From NCBI GenBank assembly GCA_947069175.1, contig CAMTDV010000002.1:7481054-7545053 (forward strand): a stretch of DNA of 64,000 nucleotides, given 5' to 3'. Position 1 is the stretch's first letter. Each line of letters opens with the position of its first letter. The DNA is from Scalesia atractyloides. Lineage: Eukaryota; Streptophyta; Magnoliopsida; Asterales; Asteraceae. The notes under the pieces were generated by a model. That model was not told the DNA's origin. It did no database searches and saw nothing but the letters and a program-made list of their open reading frames with translations. Positions 22,275 to 35,469 of this stretch are shown piece after piece. Made by a program: the position numbers and the translations under genes.

Positions 22275-23377
22275 TGTTTGTTATAACATGACTTAAGTTA
22301 TATATTTATATAATATTTAAATGCTAATTATAGAGCGAAGGCAAAACCATGCAGTAACACAACGCCTCACACTATCAAATAACCCGTAAACAATATCTTC
22401 GTTTTGACTGGATATATATTCGACCCATGTTCTCTTCTTTGTCGCCGGCAACATTCCTTGGGCTCCTTACATTAAATATATCTTCTCAACCGTTGTCACC
22501 ATTTGTCTTCACCGATTGGGGATAAGAAGGTATCAAATAGTCTTCTCCAATTGTAGTCGATTCTATCTAATCGTAGAACCAAAAATCAACTCGCGTTTCC
22601 AAAACGCGCATGAGGGATAATGAAACCGCTGAAAACCCTAGCCGCACACGCACCAGAGTAGGGCGTCACCGATCGTCGGAGAGAACACCGGAGTTTCCTT
22701 CTGTTCCCTCATACGCACTGACTCCTCTTTCTCTTTCTCTTTCTCTTTGTCTATTGTCTGTCCCTTTCTCACTACCTAAGCAAAAATGAGTAGGTGTAAA
22801 AGAAACATGACAAACCAAAGAAGGGGCGAAATGAACAGTTTTAGAAAGTTGTGTGGCCAAAGTCAAGAAGCAGAATCACACCACTCGAGGCAGACTATCG
22901 ATGTGAGTTGATATATTTTGATATAAGGTATAACTGAAATTCCATATAATTACTTTAGGTAATAAAACATTAAAGATTAATTGCTGGTAAAGATTTGATA
23001 TTACTAATACTAGGGTGAGCAGAAAATTGAAATAACCGAGAAAAATCGAATCGAACAAAAAGCAACGATTCGGTTTTCGGATTTTTAATAGCTGGAAATT
23101 TCGGTTTGGTTTGCGTATAATCATTTTCAATAACTGAACCGATAATTTATAATAGTAGGCCTAATCGATATATTTTTATGTTAGTTTAAATTGTTTAAAT
23201 GTTCAACTCATGCTACTATAAATTACTAATTTTACTCTTGATATTAAGTATTTATAATAAAAACATTAACATGTTATAATTGAAATGATTTGTTTATTGC
23301 CTACAAGAAATAACAAAATTTAATATAAAAATTAAATAATCTTCAAAGTATTCTAAAAGAATTTAACTTGTAAAAAA
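22275..23377. other. Unassigned; promoter/5'-UTR-like patch and transposon scrap
   Basis: Around 22600-22790 base composition rises and AAAACCCTAG and a CT-rich run (TTTCTCTTTC repeats) look like a plant 5' leader; a 57-codon frame starts at 22611 but resembles nothing I know. At about 22990-23140 there is a TTCGGTTTTCGG / AACTGAACCGA scrap of the hAT-like MITE type. The rest is AT-rich. Confidence 0.35.
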
Positions 23378-24194
23378 GAGTACAATGCCCGGATAGTCCC
23401 TATGGTTTTGTAAAGTAACACCTGTAGTCCCTAACTTTTGAAAATTACACGGTGCTCCCTGTGGTTTACTTTTTTTTTACTTGGATGGTCCCTAACATGG
23501 ATGCTCGTTAGTTTCTTCAGTTATTTAGGTGTGAGATTCCTGAATTATCTTTACTTTTAATAATAATATATAAAACATTAAGCTCAAGTTGGACCCACTA
23601 TTAATTAAACCCAACCCTCCCTTTCTTCTCAGGCTAGCTAAACAACCCCTCCTAAATCCTCTGCAACTAAAAAAACCCCACCAGCCATTGACCTCCATCT
23701 CCATGTGATCAGGTCGGACTTCAGGTGAGATGCGGTGGTACCGCCCATTCTCCATCGTCAACCCACTTTCCATCTCCATTCACCACTATAATCCCTCACC
23801 TTTCTGCCATCGCAACCACAATCCACTGCCTTCCCCGTCTGCACCCATCAACTCCTAACTCATCTCCGCCGCTGCAACGGTAACCTAAACCACTACCCTT
23901 CACCTCCAGTCATGTAACACCTCGCTTTTTCATACTTCCCTTATTTAGAAAGTATTGTCGTATTTCTATTTTTTGGAAACTTGTATTCGTAATCCGAGAC
24001 TTGAATCATAATGACACTTATACTTGATACATACTTGTCTTACATGCATTCAATCGTTTAATACGTGTTTACATACTTACTCGATACTTAAAATATACTT
24101 ACACACACGTTATACACTTAAAAACATACTAAATTATGAGTTTCTAGTATAAAATATATCAAACTCTATGGGTCAAACTGCAAATTTGGGAAAA

Positions 24195-24430
24195 TTCTGT
24201 CGGGAAGCATCACCATACTCATGACCCGCACGACCATGCTCATGACCACTCAGTGAAGATTCATGACCCGCACGACCATGCTCATGTCTCGTACGGTCAT
24301 GCTCATGACTCGCACGATAGTGCTCATGACTACTCAGTGAAGATTCATGACCCGCATGGCCATGCTCATGTCTCGTACGGTCATGCTCATGGCTCGCACG
24401 ACCATGCTTATGATTGGCACGACCATGCCA
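24195..24430. repeat. Short tandem repeats (CTCATGACTCGCACGACCATG type)
   Basis: About 11 units of roughly 18-24 bp built on CATGCTCATG(A/T)C(T/C)CG(C/T)ACG. A longer-period repeat includes ACTCAGTGAAGATTCATGAC twice. It lies 110-350 bp upstream of the TATA box, in U3. Confidence 0.8.
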
Positions 24431-24543
24431 AATGACCAGGTCTGGCAGAATCTTTCAAAATGCGTGAATTTTTGCTCCATTTCCCTTCTTCCAACCCCCA
24501 ACTACCACCAACTTCATTAATTACCTAACCCTAATTTCCCCAT

Positions 24544-24552
24544 TATAAATAG
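24544..24552 (+). promoter_or_regulatory. TATA box of the solo LTR
   Basis: TATAAATAG, followed by CT-rich DNA as expected near a plant transcription start. Confidence 0.6.
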
Positions 24553-26697
24553 AAGTCTCCCTTTCACTCTCAACTCACACCTAAATCTTCTCTTCTCTTC
24601 TCTTCAAGCTCTAAAGAGCTCTCTTCTTCTCTAAAAGATCAAAGCTCCTAAAAAGTGAGTTCTAACTCACCTCTCTCTTTTGATCTTTCCTTTTTCTTAC
24701 TACTTTGGAAATACCTTTTGGAATGCTTCCATAAGTCTTCCATGGAAGACTAACTTGGAACATAAGTAAAGACTTTCTTAGTTTTATTAGGGTTTTACCC
24801 ACAAGTGTTGTATCCTTCCAAGCTTGTTCTCGAAACAAGACTTTAGTTGGTAGAGTGTGATCACTTGGAAGCCTTGGCTATCATAACTTCGATCCACCAC
24901 CTCATTTGATGATTTCGTTTACTTTTGTCTCATACTTTTATGTTCAAACTTACTCATGACCATCCTTGTCGTCCTTGTGACGACTTGCGCATTGGTAAAC
25001 TATACGAGAGGTTTTAAAAGGAAGACTATCCTCCTACTTACATGCATGACTTCTATGAATCTACATGATGTTTTTGAATTACTTATACTATGTAACATAT
25101 ATATGTATGTATGTACTAACCGAACTCTTGATGATGATCAAATGATTACTCGTCATGGTACTAGGTCACATCACCTAAGTACTTAATCTCTCGCTACGAT
25201 TCTAATGGGTATCTTAACCCATGAAATCACATCAACCCAAATGGGTCTTATAGTGTCAAAAAGGGTTATTAAGTCTAAGTGATTACTTTCTCGTATAAAC
25301 TACTTTATTGCATTTAAATTCCTTAAATCTTCTGTTATCGTTCGAATACTTACCAACCTACGTCTCCTCTTGTAGGATAACTCGACGCTCAACCCATCCA
25401 CCAACCACCTTCGCGAACTCGCCAAGTTTGAAGACTTAGCAAAACCGTGAGTACACTCGACCCACTTTTTGTTTAAAACACTTTGGGGTGTAACATGTTT
25501 ACTTATATCAAAACCATAACACTTAAACTTTATGAAACGCACAAACAATCCTATACACATGAACACTTGATACGCTTACGTGATGCTTATATCTTGGACA
25601 TTCTTTATGTGATACTTTAGTCATTAACTTGTTTAAAGCCTTCGTTTGACATGTATAGCGCTATAGGAATTCACACATCCCCCTCCATCGCATAAAGTTG
25701 AGACCATGTTAAAACAGCGTGTTTGCGTTAAGGGTTTGGCTAGTAGTATTGCATGCCTTGTATATGCTCTCGTAAAATCATAGTTGCCATGAGGATTCGT
25801 TTAAACTTTAATAGTATATGTATGCCATGCTTAAACTTGTGTACTCGCCTTTTCTTTTGCATTGAATTGTATTTTAAAACATGTTACAGGTTGACAAAGA
25901 GGATGCTATGAAAATCAAGTAGCAAGGATTTAGATACACACATATAGACATTTAGGTTAATGTTGTTGTATCAATTTTGTTGTATTATGTTTATTGTATT
26001 TGCTTCAATGTTGTACTTGACAATTATTATGAAATGAAATCCGACTTTAATTAAATATTGTCATTATTAGCGTTGTGAGCAATGAGCAATCTCGTTATCG
26101 TCTCACTCCGATGTTTCCGCCATCGGTTGGGATGTGACAAGCCGCATCTGACACCAACATCCAAACATACCACCATCGTTTTTCACCAGGTACATATATA
26201 TCGATAACACCTGTAGGCTACTACCATAACCATCAATACAAAAGAACAAATTCATACTCAAAATAGCGAATATTCTGGTGGTGGCCATCTCCGTCGACAT
26301 GGTGGTTGGTTTGGCTGGAAAAAATGGAGGTTTTGTGTTATAAGGGTGAAATGTTAGGGGAAATTGGGAGAATTGGAGTCAAAGGATGGTGGATGGATGG
26401 ATCTAAAAGATGAAACGGTTGGATTGTTGGTTTTGGGTTGGGTGGTTTATGGGTAGAGAGATGGTAGTGGTTCAGATGATGGCTGCTGGTGGCATACAAG
26501 GGCTTAAAAGGGTTTTTAAAGAGAGGGGTAAATAAATAATTTCATATGGAGTTAACGATGAAAACTAACAGATATTCACTCCATGGACCATCTAAGTAAC
26601 ATAAAGTAAACCACAGGGAGCACTAGTGTAATTTTCAAAAGTTGAGAACTATATGTGTTACTTACAAAACCACAAGGACTATCCGGTCATTTTACTC

Positions 26698-28080
26698 TAT
26701 AATAAAATACTCTAAATAATGCCACATGGCATTCTCTTCTTCAACCTCATAAATTTTATTTATATTTGTTTAATAAATTTCTTTCAATATTAATATAAAT
26801 ATTAATTAATAATTAATATATAGATATCACTTATATTTATTATTATCTTTATCTAAAATTAATAAATAACTTTAATTTTGCAATTTTGACCCTTTGTTTT
26901 TTTTACTTTTAGCTCAAAGTTTTTCATCTTTTGTAATTTACTCCCAACTCCTTTTTATTTTCAATTTTGGTACATCATACTTTTCATCTTTTCCAAGTTT
27001 TTCGTTTTGTTTTAAATTTTGTGAGTTAACGCACTGCAACATGCATGTGAGGTTCAACATTTTTGTACATCTTTTCCCGTTTGATTGCCCGTTACAACAC
27101 ATCTATTTTTCTCCGTTTGACAAGTTCGTCCAACGCTCGGATCCTAGATTGACTTAGTTATTTTTTTCTATGTTTTATGTTTCGGTTTAATTTCTCTACA
27201 ACGAGCGTTCGTGATTCAAAGAGTTTGCGTCTACTTTTCGTTCGGCATTATTTTTTTTCATTTTTATTTATTTTGTTTTTACGAACTTTTCCGGTGTTAG
27301 TGGTCGCTGACAGTGTATAAACATTGGTACTACTTGACACAGTTTTACGACAACCGTTGCAACGCAGGGGCTTAATACTAATGTCTTAATAAAAATTTGA
27401 GAGAAACATAATAATAGATTAGAAAGTTATGTTTATGTGAACAATATTAATTAAGATAGATTCTAAAATTTTAAATTATACACGTTATTTTTTTAATCTT
27501 AAATGTAAACATATAAGATAGATTCTTAAATTGTAAATTATACTTTTTATTTTTTGAATCTTACATAATTTTGTTCCAAAATCCGAACCGGGGTAAAAAA
27601 CCGAAACCGGACAATTTTCAAAAATCGAAAACCTACATTTCGATTTCAGTTTCAGTTTTGATTTTGTCCGAAAACCGATCCGAACCAAACCGTGCACACC
27701 CCTATCTAATACTAGGTTACAATCTCGTGTATTACACAAGTTGATAAATGTAATGTTAGATGATTAGTAATAACAAAAAAAGTTATTTAAAAAAACATAT
27801 ATATCGCACGCTTAAAAAAACTCTTGTATTATATACTAATCGAATAAAATATGATATAATTTATTAACATATATAGTAATCAAGCTACATACGTAGAAAA
27901 AAGGAACGTAGCGTGACAATTATAAATTTTGTTAAGTTAATTTTTGAAACATGATTTTTTTCGACCGAGTATTAACTTTGATTTACCATCTATTTTATTT
28001 AATTTTTAACATATTGTATCTTTACATACAATCCAACCACATTAAATATTTGTAAAGTTTTTAGAATTCTCTATAAAATT
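26698..28080. other. AT-rich intergenic DNA with transposon scraps
   Basis: No gene is recognised. About 27570-27710 holds CGAACCG/AAACCGAAACCGG-type repeats ending in GTGCACACCCCTA, a fragment of a hAT-like MITE. Around 27340-27375 a CAACCGTTGCAACGCAGGGG string resembles termini scattered elsewhere in the window (for example near 29875). Confidence 0.4.
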
Positions 28081-28432
28081 AGAGTAAAGTACACGAATGG
28101 TCCTTGTAGTTAATTCAAATTTTATATTTAGTCCCTAGGTTTTAAAAGTACACAGATGGTCCCTGTGGTTTGTGCTTTGTAACATATTTGCCAAAAGTAT
28201 ACAGATAGTCCATGTGGTTTGCACTTTATAACGCATTTAATCCCCAATGTTTAGTTACAAAATGCGCTACAAAGTGCCTATAACAGGGGCCATCTATGTA
28301 TTTTTGGTAAAAATTATGGACTAAATGTGTTACAAAGTGCAAAACACAACAATCATCCATGTACTTTAAAAATGACGAGGACTAAATCTAAAATTTTATT
28401 TAACTATAGGTACCATCTGTATAATTTACTCT
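28081..28432. mobile_element. MITE, TIR AGAGTAAA
   Basis: 352 bp with inverted ends: AGAGTAAAGTACACGAATGG at the left and, reading inward from the right, AGAGTAAATTATACAGATGG. The interior repeats GATGGTCC(C)TGTGGTTTG-type strings in both orientations. I could not define a target duplication. Part-copies lie at about 32255-32310 and 32750-32815 in the neighbouring intron. Confidence 0.65.
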
Positions 28433-28778
28433 AAAAACAACTATCATCTTTATTCTTTGTTTTAAGTAAAATATATAATTTTTTAAAAAAATAATAACTA
28501 ATTTTATATTAGATTCATTTGAAAAAGAATAAATATGAATAACTAAGTAGCATGAAAAACTGTAATACATATCATAGATAGATATGGATTATTTGAGTGT
28601 AATTTTTCATATAATAATTTATTATATGTAAATTGTTAAATGAGTATGATCCTACGTATATTGTCTAATATTGATGCCTTTTATAAAATGGAATTCTTAA
28701 CATCAAAGACGAATACATCAATACGAGTGCAATCCGAATTATAACATCAAGATCGAGATAATGTTGTTCGCTCTTATT
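28433..28778. other. 3' flank of the ceQORH-like gene
   Basis: AT-rich, with no other gene seen. It should hold the 3' UTR of the minus-strand gene; no convincing polyadenylation signal was picked out. Confidence 0.4.
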
Positions 28779-31700
28779 TTACGGCTCGACAACCACCTTC
28801 CCAGTGGCATGGCCCTCGATGCTCTTGGCCCAAGCCGCTTCAGCCTGACTTAAAGGGTAACTCGAGTCGATAACAGTTTTCAGTTTCCCTTCTTTTACCA
28901 ACTTCACAAGACAACCAATCTCTTGTGCGTTTGGAACCACGAGTAACGGTATAACTTGCTTTTTCGAAAAAGTCAACTTTTGCAGTGCATAATTCCAAAA
29001 TGTAGCACCACTCGGGGTTATATCAATTACCTTCCCAGTTGGACTCAGGTTGGGCTCGAAGGTTGACCACGGGATAACAGTAGTGCAATCGACCACTACG
29101 TCATATTTCTGGCCCGAAGGGCTTTTGAGGGCGGCTCCTTCTGGGGTCTTGTAGTCCAAAACCTCGTCAGCTCCTAAGCTTTTAACGAAGTCGATGTTGC
29201 GGGCCCCACATGTTGCGGTAACGTGGGTGTTACCTAGTTTTGCTAGCTGGACTGCATAGTGACCCACACCACCAGAAGCGGCAGTTACTAGGACGTTGGT
29301 TCGTGGTTCTGTTTTTTCCAGTTTTAGCCCACCGGTTACAGTAAGGGAGTGTAGGGCGGCGCATGCTGCAATGCCTAGACACGCACCATCTGCAGCAGAT
29401 ACCTCTAGTGGTCTTGGAACTGTTAAGCTTTCTTTAGCCACCGCATACTCGGCTAGCCCTCCACCTGCAACCCCCTTCACCCATGCAAACAGGTTGAAAG
29501 TCAATAAAGGCTCAACTTTCTAAATCGTTTTGGTATGTATTTTATGTAATCATATTTGATAAGTGTTGATGGGCCGACCAAACCAGACTGGCCTGATCGC
29601 CCAGCTTGCCACATCCAATAAGAACTACTGAGAAATAAAATTCTGAAAATCAGAAAGATGGAACTCACAAGAGTTGAAATAATTTTGTCACCAGCTTTAA
29701 AATTCTTTACACCAGATCCAACTTCCACAACTTCTCCTGCCACATCACTAACTGATCCAAACAAACAATCATACATTATAATTAATCCTTCAGAAGCTCC
29801 TTAAGAAAAAACATCATCACAGTTCACACACCATATAGTTTGTTTTGGTACTTAAACAAGTTGACGCTAATCCGCGCGTTGCGGAGGGATGTTGATTTTG
29901 AATGTCCTTAATGTCAATACATGAGATGCGAAAATTGTAAAGTTTATTCCAAATTCATTAGATCTTAATCATAACACCAGAAACACACCTTGAGTCTCCT
30001 TTCCGGCCTTTTGAAAGCAAAAGTAAGAATCAGAAACTAAGACTGCATCATTTCAGTAAAGAATCACCAATACTATTAAACTCTCTTAACCACCTGGTTT
30101 GTTACAGTTGCAACATCTTTTCCTATACATGTCAAATCTTTTCCCATGGTGATTTACACTATAAGGCATTTAAATATAAGAAAGAAGATTTCATCAACCA
30201 TAATAAAGAACCCCAAATTAAAAAATTATAAAAATAAAATAATGGTTTAATAAACAAATTAACATGGTTATTTCAAGATTAATTAACCATGTTAAACTGT
30301 TTGACGTCACAATCAAAATCTTATTTGTCAAGAAATTCAAGCATAGAAATCGGAACCAAGATCACACAAACAAAAAATAAATATTAACACATTGAAAAGA
30401 ATAACTAAATAAAATAATAACATTGGTTCGTTGATTTAGTTTCTCTTTCTGGAATGATATATTATATACTTTGTTAAATTAAAAATCTTTTAAGTAGATC
30501 TTTAATAAGATATTACATTAATCAATAAAAGGGACGATGGTAAAACTGTGTGCGAGTACCAAACAAATAAAACCATTAAAACGACCATTCACCTTAGGAG
30601 AGGAGAAGCAGCCACCACCACGGAAAAACAACTACTGAAAACAAAATTCACATTCACATCTCCACCCTTCAATTCTACACACACTCAACACACTGTCATC
30701 ACTGAACCTGCGTCTCAACAGCACCGTCAGCAAACCGTCACTACCACCGCCCAACTTTTGTAACCACATTTTTTGTTTCATCACTCTATAAACACTAAAC
30801 CCTTCATCATCCATTCATGCTACCACCGTCGGCCCATCGATATCTCTCCGATTGCTTCACAACCCCCATGGCCGGAAAACTATCACTCGATCTGGCACTC
30901 TTTTCCCTTTATGTGAACATGGAAACTACCACTCTCCAAATAAAGACTCATTCCCATCCATGTTCATGCTTCGGATGCATTATGCAGGCTCGTGGATCAA
31001 ATACCTCCCATAAATCATGTCAAATAATTCCAGGAGAACCGTAACCGCCATGGCCTGAGATTTTTGGTGGTGGTGAGGGTTATATAGGGTGTGAAACGGT
31101 GGCAAATGGCAGGGTAACGGTTGTTGGAGAAGATGTGGCAGTTTGGTTAAAAAATTTCAAACAGTACGTCGGTTTGTTGTCAACTTTAGTCGCAACAGCT
31201 TTTGAATGTTCTTGCCGGTTGACATTGTTGGTGGATTGCGATGGCGGTTATCCGGCGGGGTAATACGGGTGTGCGCTTTTGATAGGGCAAGAATGCGATT
31301 AAAAATGAATAATGGTGGTTGTCTGATACGTCACGTTGTATTAGGAAGTTTAAATGGATATATTAATTTTAACGGATGGTAAAAATGAACAATGGTCGTT
31401 GTCCTCATTCGCCATGTTGTGTTTACGTGGATATTTTAATTTAACGGTCGCAACCGTTTCGAAAACATACGTCTGAAGTTGCAACAAACGCGCACACCGT
31501 TTTGTAATACAGAAACTAATTTATTTAATATATTATTTTCTTAGATGTTATGGTATATTGGGACATGTTGATTTGGGTGGCAGTTGAAGTGCATGACGTC
31601 GGTTGTATAAGATCGTCGTCATCGTCATCATACTCAGTAAATCCCACCAATAGCAAAGCTAAAGTAGGGTCTGAGGAGGTAGGATGTAGACAACCTTACC

Positions 31701-34036
31701 TCTACCCCATAGGAATAGAGAGGCTGCTTACAATGAGACCCCCGGCTCCATAGTAGTTTTGCATCAAGCGTTGGACATAAGGCACATAACTCTCAGCAAA
31801 AAGGCTAATTAGTGCATGCACCCCCTTGTCTTTCGGCTATCAACGCCACTACATGATGCATGATTAACCATCCCCCGCTTTTAACATTATTTTCACGAAA
31901 TTAGTAAATTAACGTTAAAATTAGTGCAATTTCACTTTTGCCCCCGAGGGCCCACACATATATACATTATATGTGTACACCACAAGCGAGGAGTATCGGT
32001 TGTATAAGATGTGTTTATTAATTAAAGGGTATTATTTAAAAGGTGAGATGTCAAGAGACACAACTACTAAGTTAGCCAATGGTACCTTAAGTTACTCTTT
32101 GTAGGGTTATATAAATATAATTTTTGAAATTACAAAGATGCCCATGTTTTTGAAACCTCCTCACATGCCTAAAGTTTTAAAATGACCATCACACCCTTAT
32201 ATAAGTTATATTTATGATCCCTTGACCTTTGCAAGTATAATGACTGAACATGAGTAAATTATACAAATGGTCATAGTTATGGATTTGGTCCTTATGTATC
32301 CATAATTACTAAGATTATCGGTAATTTTGAAACATGTCACGCTCATAGTCCTTAAAATAAAAAAGAACATTTAACACAACTTTTTTAAGTTGTTTAAACC
32401 ATTTTACCCTTTTGATAAATTACACTATAGTCTCTAAAAGCCTTATACATATATCTATATACACACACATATAGTGTCGTTATATATGAAATCAATTTGA
32501 GTAGAGAACTACCTAAACTCTTGTACCTGTTGCTTTAAATGTGATACATAAGGTGGCTACGTAACCACATAATCCACTATCTTTCTCTCTCCCAGTATAT
32601 TTAGTAAGTCCTACAAGTGCTTAAGCATTTTCCGGTTCCGTCCTTAAAATAAATGTAGTAATAATTCTTATAAATCTAGCCTTTATCTTAAATAGATACT
32701 GACTTTAAGTATCATGCATACTACAAGTTTAAAAGATACGAATGATCTCTGTAATGTCGCATGCGTGAAAGACAAATTACATACGAGACGGCCATTTGTA
32801 TAATTTACTCTTAATCTAAAGCACATAAATAAACAAAAAGAACCTATCAAACAGGTATAAAAACCCCTAATTTTAATACTGTAAGCTAAATTATAATTGC
32901 CATCAAAGTATAACCTATCAAACTTACGTGGTATAAACGGAAATTTTCTCGGTAAAATAGGGCGTACAAAGCCGTTCTGTATCTTCCAGTCAATTGGATT
33001 TATGCTTGTTGCTTCTATTTTCATCAGAATCTCATCATTGCCAGGAGTAGGGATAGGGATTTCAACATGCTGTATAACACGAAAACATATAAATAACAGT
33101 AATGACTCTTGTATATCATGCATGCTTATGAAAAATTGGTCCATTGGTGCTTTCAAAAGGAGCAGATTATCTACTTTCTAGATCAAATAAGCTAAACATG
33201 ATGTCATCTTGGTTTTAAAATGCGCGCATCACATGATGTGGCATCTTACGCAGCTGACCAGTTCTTGAACAAATTGGACCGTGATTGCAATGAGTCTCAG
33301 CTTTTCATATCTGAGTCTGACTATCGTTTGAGCAATTGGTTTGCGTATTTGAGCAAATTAGACCATCGATTGAACAAATCTGACTAAAGATGATATCCAT
33401 AAATAATATTTTAGTATTTTTGTAATAACAAATGCCTCACAGTCGCATACGTGATGCGCTCGCTTCGTGCATTGCCCCTCACGTATTGGATCGCTACGCA
33501 CTTTACAAAACCAAGGATGTAATTTAACCTCTTTTTGTGTCCAATTTAAATAAACCAAAGTTGTTCAAATAAATAATGTTTATACTTCCAAATTGATGTG
33601 AATTTCAAATATAACAATGAGAAATCATCAAATGTGTGAGCTGATCACTCGTGAGAAATCTATAATAGTTTAATTTATGTTTCCTAAAGTGATAAATTCC
33701 TCCTATATCATTCCATCGGAGTGCAATAATCAAAGATTGACCTGACCTAAATGCTGTAAAACCTAACTATATAAGCAATCGATCTGAAGCTTTTCTATCA
33801 ATTAATCCAGAAATTGAATGATTCTACACGAGTAATGGCAAGAAACTAAAACTTATGAGTCATTTAAATTGAATATACATTGTTCAAGCAGCAAAATTAG
33901 GTCTAAAAATGATATCGTTTAAAAAAGCAAAATTAACACACCAATCTAATTAAAATAATGTTGGAATCACCTTCAAACCGGCGGCACCTCCACCGTAACA
34001 AGTGTACCAAACCGCCTGCATCACTTTTCCGGCCAT
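28779..34036 (-). CDS. Quinone oxidoreductase-like protein, ceQORH type (four exons)
   Basis: An NADPH-dependent medium-chain dehydrogenase like the chloroplast-envelope quinone oxidoreductase homolog (Arabidopsis At4g13010), which reduces reactive enones. Exons: 33971-34036, 32928-33069, 29669-29751 and 28779-29474; all introns are GT-AG and phases match (0, 1, 0). The product is 328 residues, close to the family's 329. Visible parts: MAGKVMQAVWYTCYGGGAAG start; GroES-like half with NPIDWKIQNG and DVAGEVVEVGSGV; GGGLAEYAVA; Rossmann motif VTAASGGVGHYAVQ (about 161-174); C-terminus SIEGHATGKVVVEP. This family enters plastids without a cleaved transit peptide, which fits the lack of one here. 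The exon 4 start (after GTGAAG) was chosen because it gives the family length. A second, ruined copy lies 1.4 kb upstream of the start. Confidence 0.88.
29752..32927 (-). other. Intron 2 of the ceQORH-like gene, 3.2 kb
   Basis: Much longer than the other introns (901 and 194 bp). It holds a SINE-like segment (31631-31754), part-copies of the AGAGTAAA MITE (near 32255 and 32810) and a GC-richer block at about 30540-31510. That block's outer ends share an imperfect inverted AAAAC(T/G)GTGTGCG string, so it may be a decayed DNA transposon. No gene is seen in it. Confidence 0.6.
31631..31754 (+). mobile_element. SINE-like segment
   Basis: TACTCAGTAAATCCCACC, then GGGTCTGAGGAGGTAGGATG, ACAACCTTACCTCTACCCC, AGAGAGGCTGCTT and GACCCCCGGCTC. 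This order recurs as a dispersed short repeat in many plant genomes and I take it as the 3' part of a SINE. No A/B boxes or poly(A) tail were identified, so the family is uncertain. Confidence 0.4.
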
Positions 34037-35469
34037 ATTCCGTCACCGATCCAACTTTCTCCGTTCGCCCTTGATTTAGTGGTACTAGTGAGCGAGATTT
34101 ATAAGCGATTACTTTTATGCAATTCTGTTTGGACTCTAGGGTTCACGCATTTTGACTCTTTTAACGGTTATATTTTTGGACTCTTTGTGGCATTGTTGTG
34201 ATCAATTGATTTTTTTTATTGGTCGGAAATGATTTAGTGATGGTGTGACATTGGTCGGAAATGATTTAGTGATGGCATTGTAGTGATGCGAGTGATTTAT
34301 GATGATGTGATAGAATCGGGTGGAACGAGGTGCAAATTATGATTGATTAGTTTTAAATTGATGGTGTAATGGGGTGATGGGTGCCGCAACCCCCTCCACG
34401 TAAATGTATTATGTTTATAATATGATTAAAAAGGATAGTTTCATTACCTTTTCAAAATTAAAAGTATTGACATAGACATTATAGTGCGCCAACTATACCC
34501 GCACAACCCATGTGGTGCCCCAAGCACCCTTATAAGTGCTATCATATAAACCATGTTCGGGTCACTACTGTATCATTTATTATTCACGAGAAAACGAAAC
34601 ATCTTTATTGATCCATGAATCTAATGGTGGAAAGTGTGCATGAATTTAATAGTGTGGAAAGTGATAATTTTTAATATGTTAAAGAGATAAACAATGAGAG
34701 TCGAGAGACGGGTCTCTGGATTAATGATTTCATTTATGGGGGACGACTAATTTTGATATCCAAAACTCATGAATAGTGTAGCCTCTAGAACTTTACAAGA
34801 AATCAATGGGACTTGAATAGCCATTAGTATATATAAAAGGTGGAATATTTACAAATTACTTTGTGCTCTCTATCTATTCAATCAAAATTCAAACTAAACG
34901 GTTGTGGTGCTTTTTTGGCCTACAAAATTCTCGGTGCTTAAAAATAACACATACCTGAATCTATATGTGAATCCAAACATGATGGAAGTTAGATACATGA
35001 ATAGAAGTACCATAGGCAACTATTAAGTTGTTGAGGCGTTGATTGTTAGGATCGGGCCTTGGAGCCGTTTGAACTTGATCTAGCCTCACCTGACGGTTAC
35101 CTAAAACGTCAACATGGAAGAAACCCGTTAGAAGGGGTCTAAGGCCGAAGTCTTAAGACCACCCTCCTATGGCCAAGCCAGCATTCGGTATATGTATTAA
35201 AGTATAACAAGTGTGTATATGTATGTGTAGATGTTGGAGTGATCAGTGAATAACACACTAAAAGATTGTTATTTTTGAAGTTTTCTCTTTAATATATTAT
35301 ATATATTATAGCTTCAACAAAACATGAACCAACAGGCCCATTTGCATATATACCTATACCTACACTATTGTACATGTATCACACACAAAGACACTAGACA
35401 ACAATAGGAAACTTGTGTTTTCAACAATGTTTGTGTAAGAGACAAAACACACACACATATGATGCATCT
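34037..35469. other. Region between the two quinone oxidoreductase copies
   Basis: No gene is seen. It contains the upstream region of the intact gene, a short direct duplication (ATTGGTCGGAAATGATTTAG twice, near 34220 and 34250), and at 35040-35180 a GC-richer patch without recognised coding. Confidence 0.45.
34097..34103 (-). promoter_or_regulatory. Likely TATA box of the ceQORH-like gene
   Basis: On the minus strand CTTATAAATC lies about 61-67 bp before the ATG. The start codon ATGGCC is the first ATG after it, giving a short 5' leader. Confidence 0.5.

Larger units (their letters stand above)
23913..26139 (+). mobile_element. Solo LTR of a Ty3-type element
   Basis: 2227 bp from TGTAACACC to GGGATGTGACA, the usual termini of this class; no internal region is attached. 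Flanks are AGTCA (23908-23912) and AGCCG (26140-26144): a 5-bp duplication whose two differences fit cytosine deamination. A TATA box TATAAATAG lies at 24544-24552, giving plus orientation. Upstream is a tandem array (24195-24430). The 60-codon His-rich frame at 24253-24435 is a by-product of that array. Confidence 0.75.
23378..26697. mobile_element. Long-TIR, MULE-like element split by a solo LTR
   Basis: Ends are inverted: GAGTACAATGCCCGGATAGT at 23378 against the complement of CTATCCGGTCATTTTACTC ending at 26697. Similarity runs for about 150 bp through TTTTGAAAATTACAC and CTCCCTGTGGTTTACTTT. Flanks TGTAAAAAA and TATAATAAA agree at seven of nine positions, a plausible decayed 9-bp duplication. 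Without the 2.2-kb LTR the element was about 1.1 kb. Its interior is GC-richer with many ACCACC/CATCTCC runs and no recognised protein. Confidence 0.7.

Noticed and set aside
22611..22784. 57-codon plus-strand frame after a CCCTAG-type leader
   Set aside because: No homology recognised, ends in a CT-rich low-complexity run, and no downstream exon was found.
24253..24435. His-rich 60-codon frame (DPHDHAHVSYGHAH)
   Set aside because: Product of the CATG-rich tandem array in a solo LTR, lying before the predicted transcription start.
32683..33156. 157-residue stand-alone protein
   Set aside because: Only the central part is coding (exon 2 of the ceQORH-like gene); the ends run into introns on both sides.
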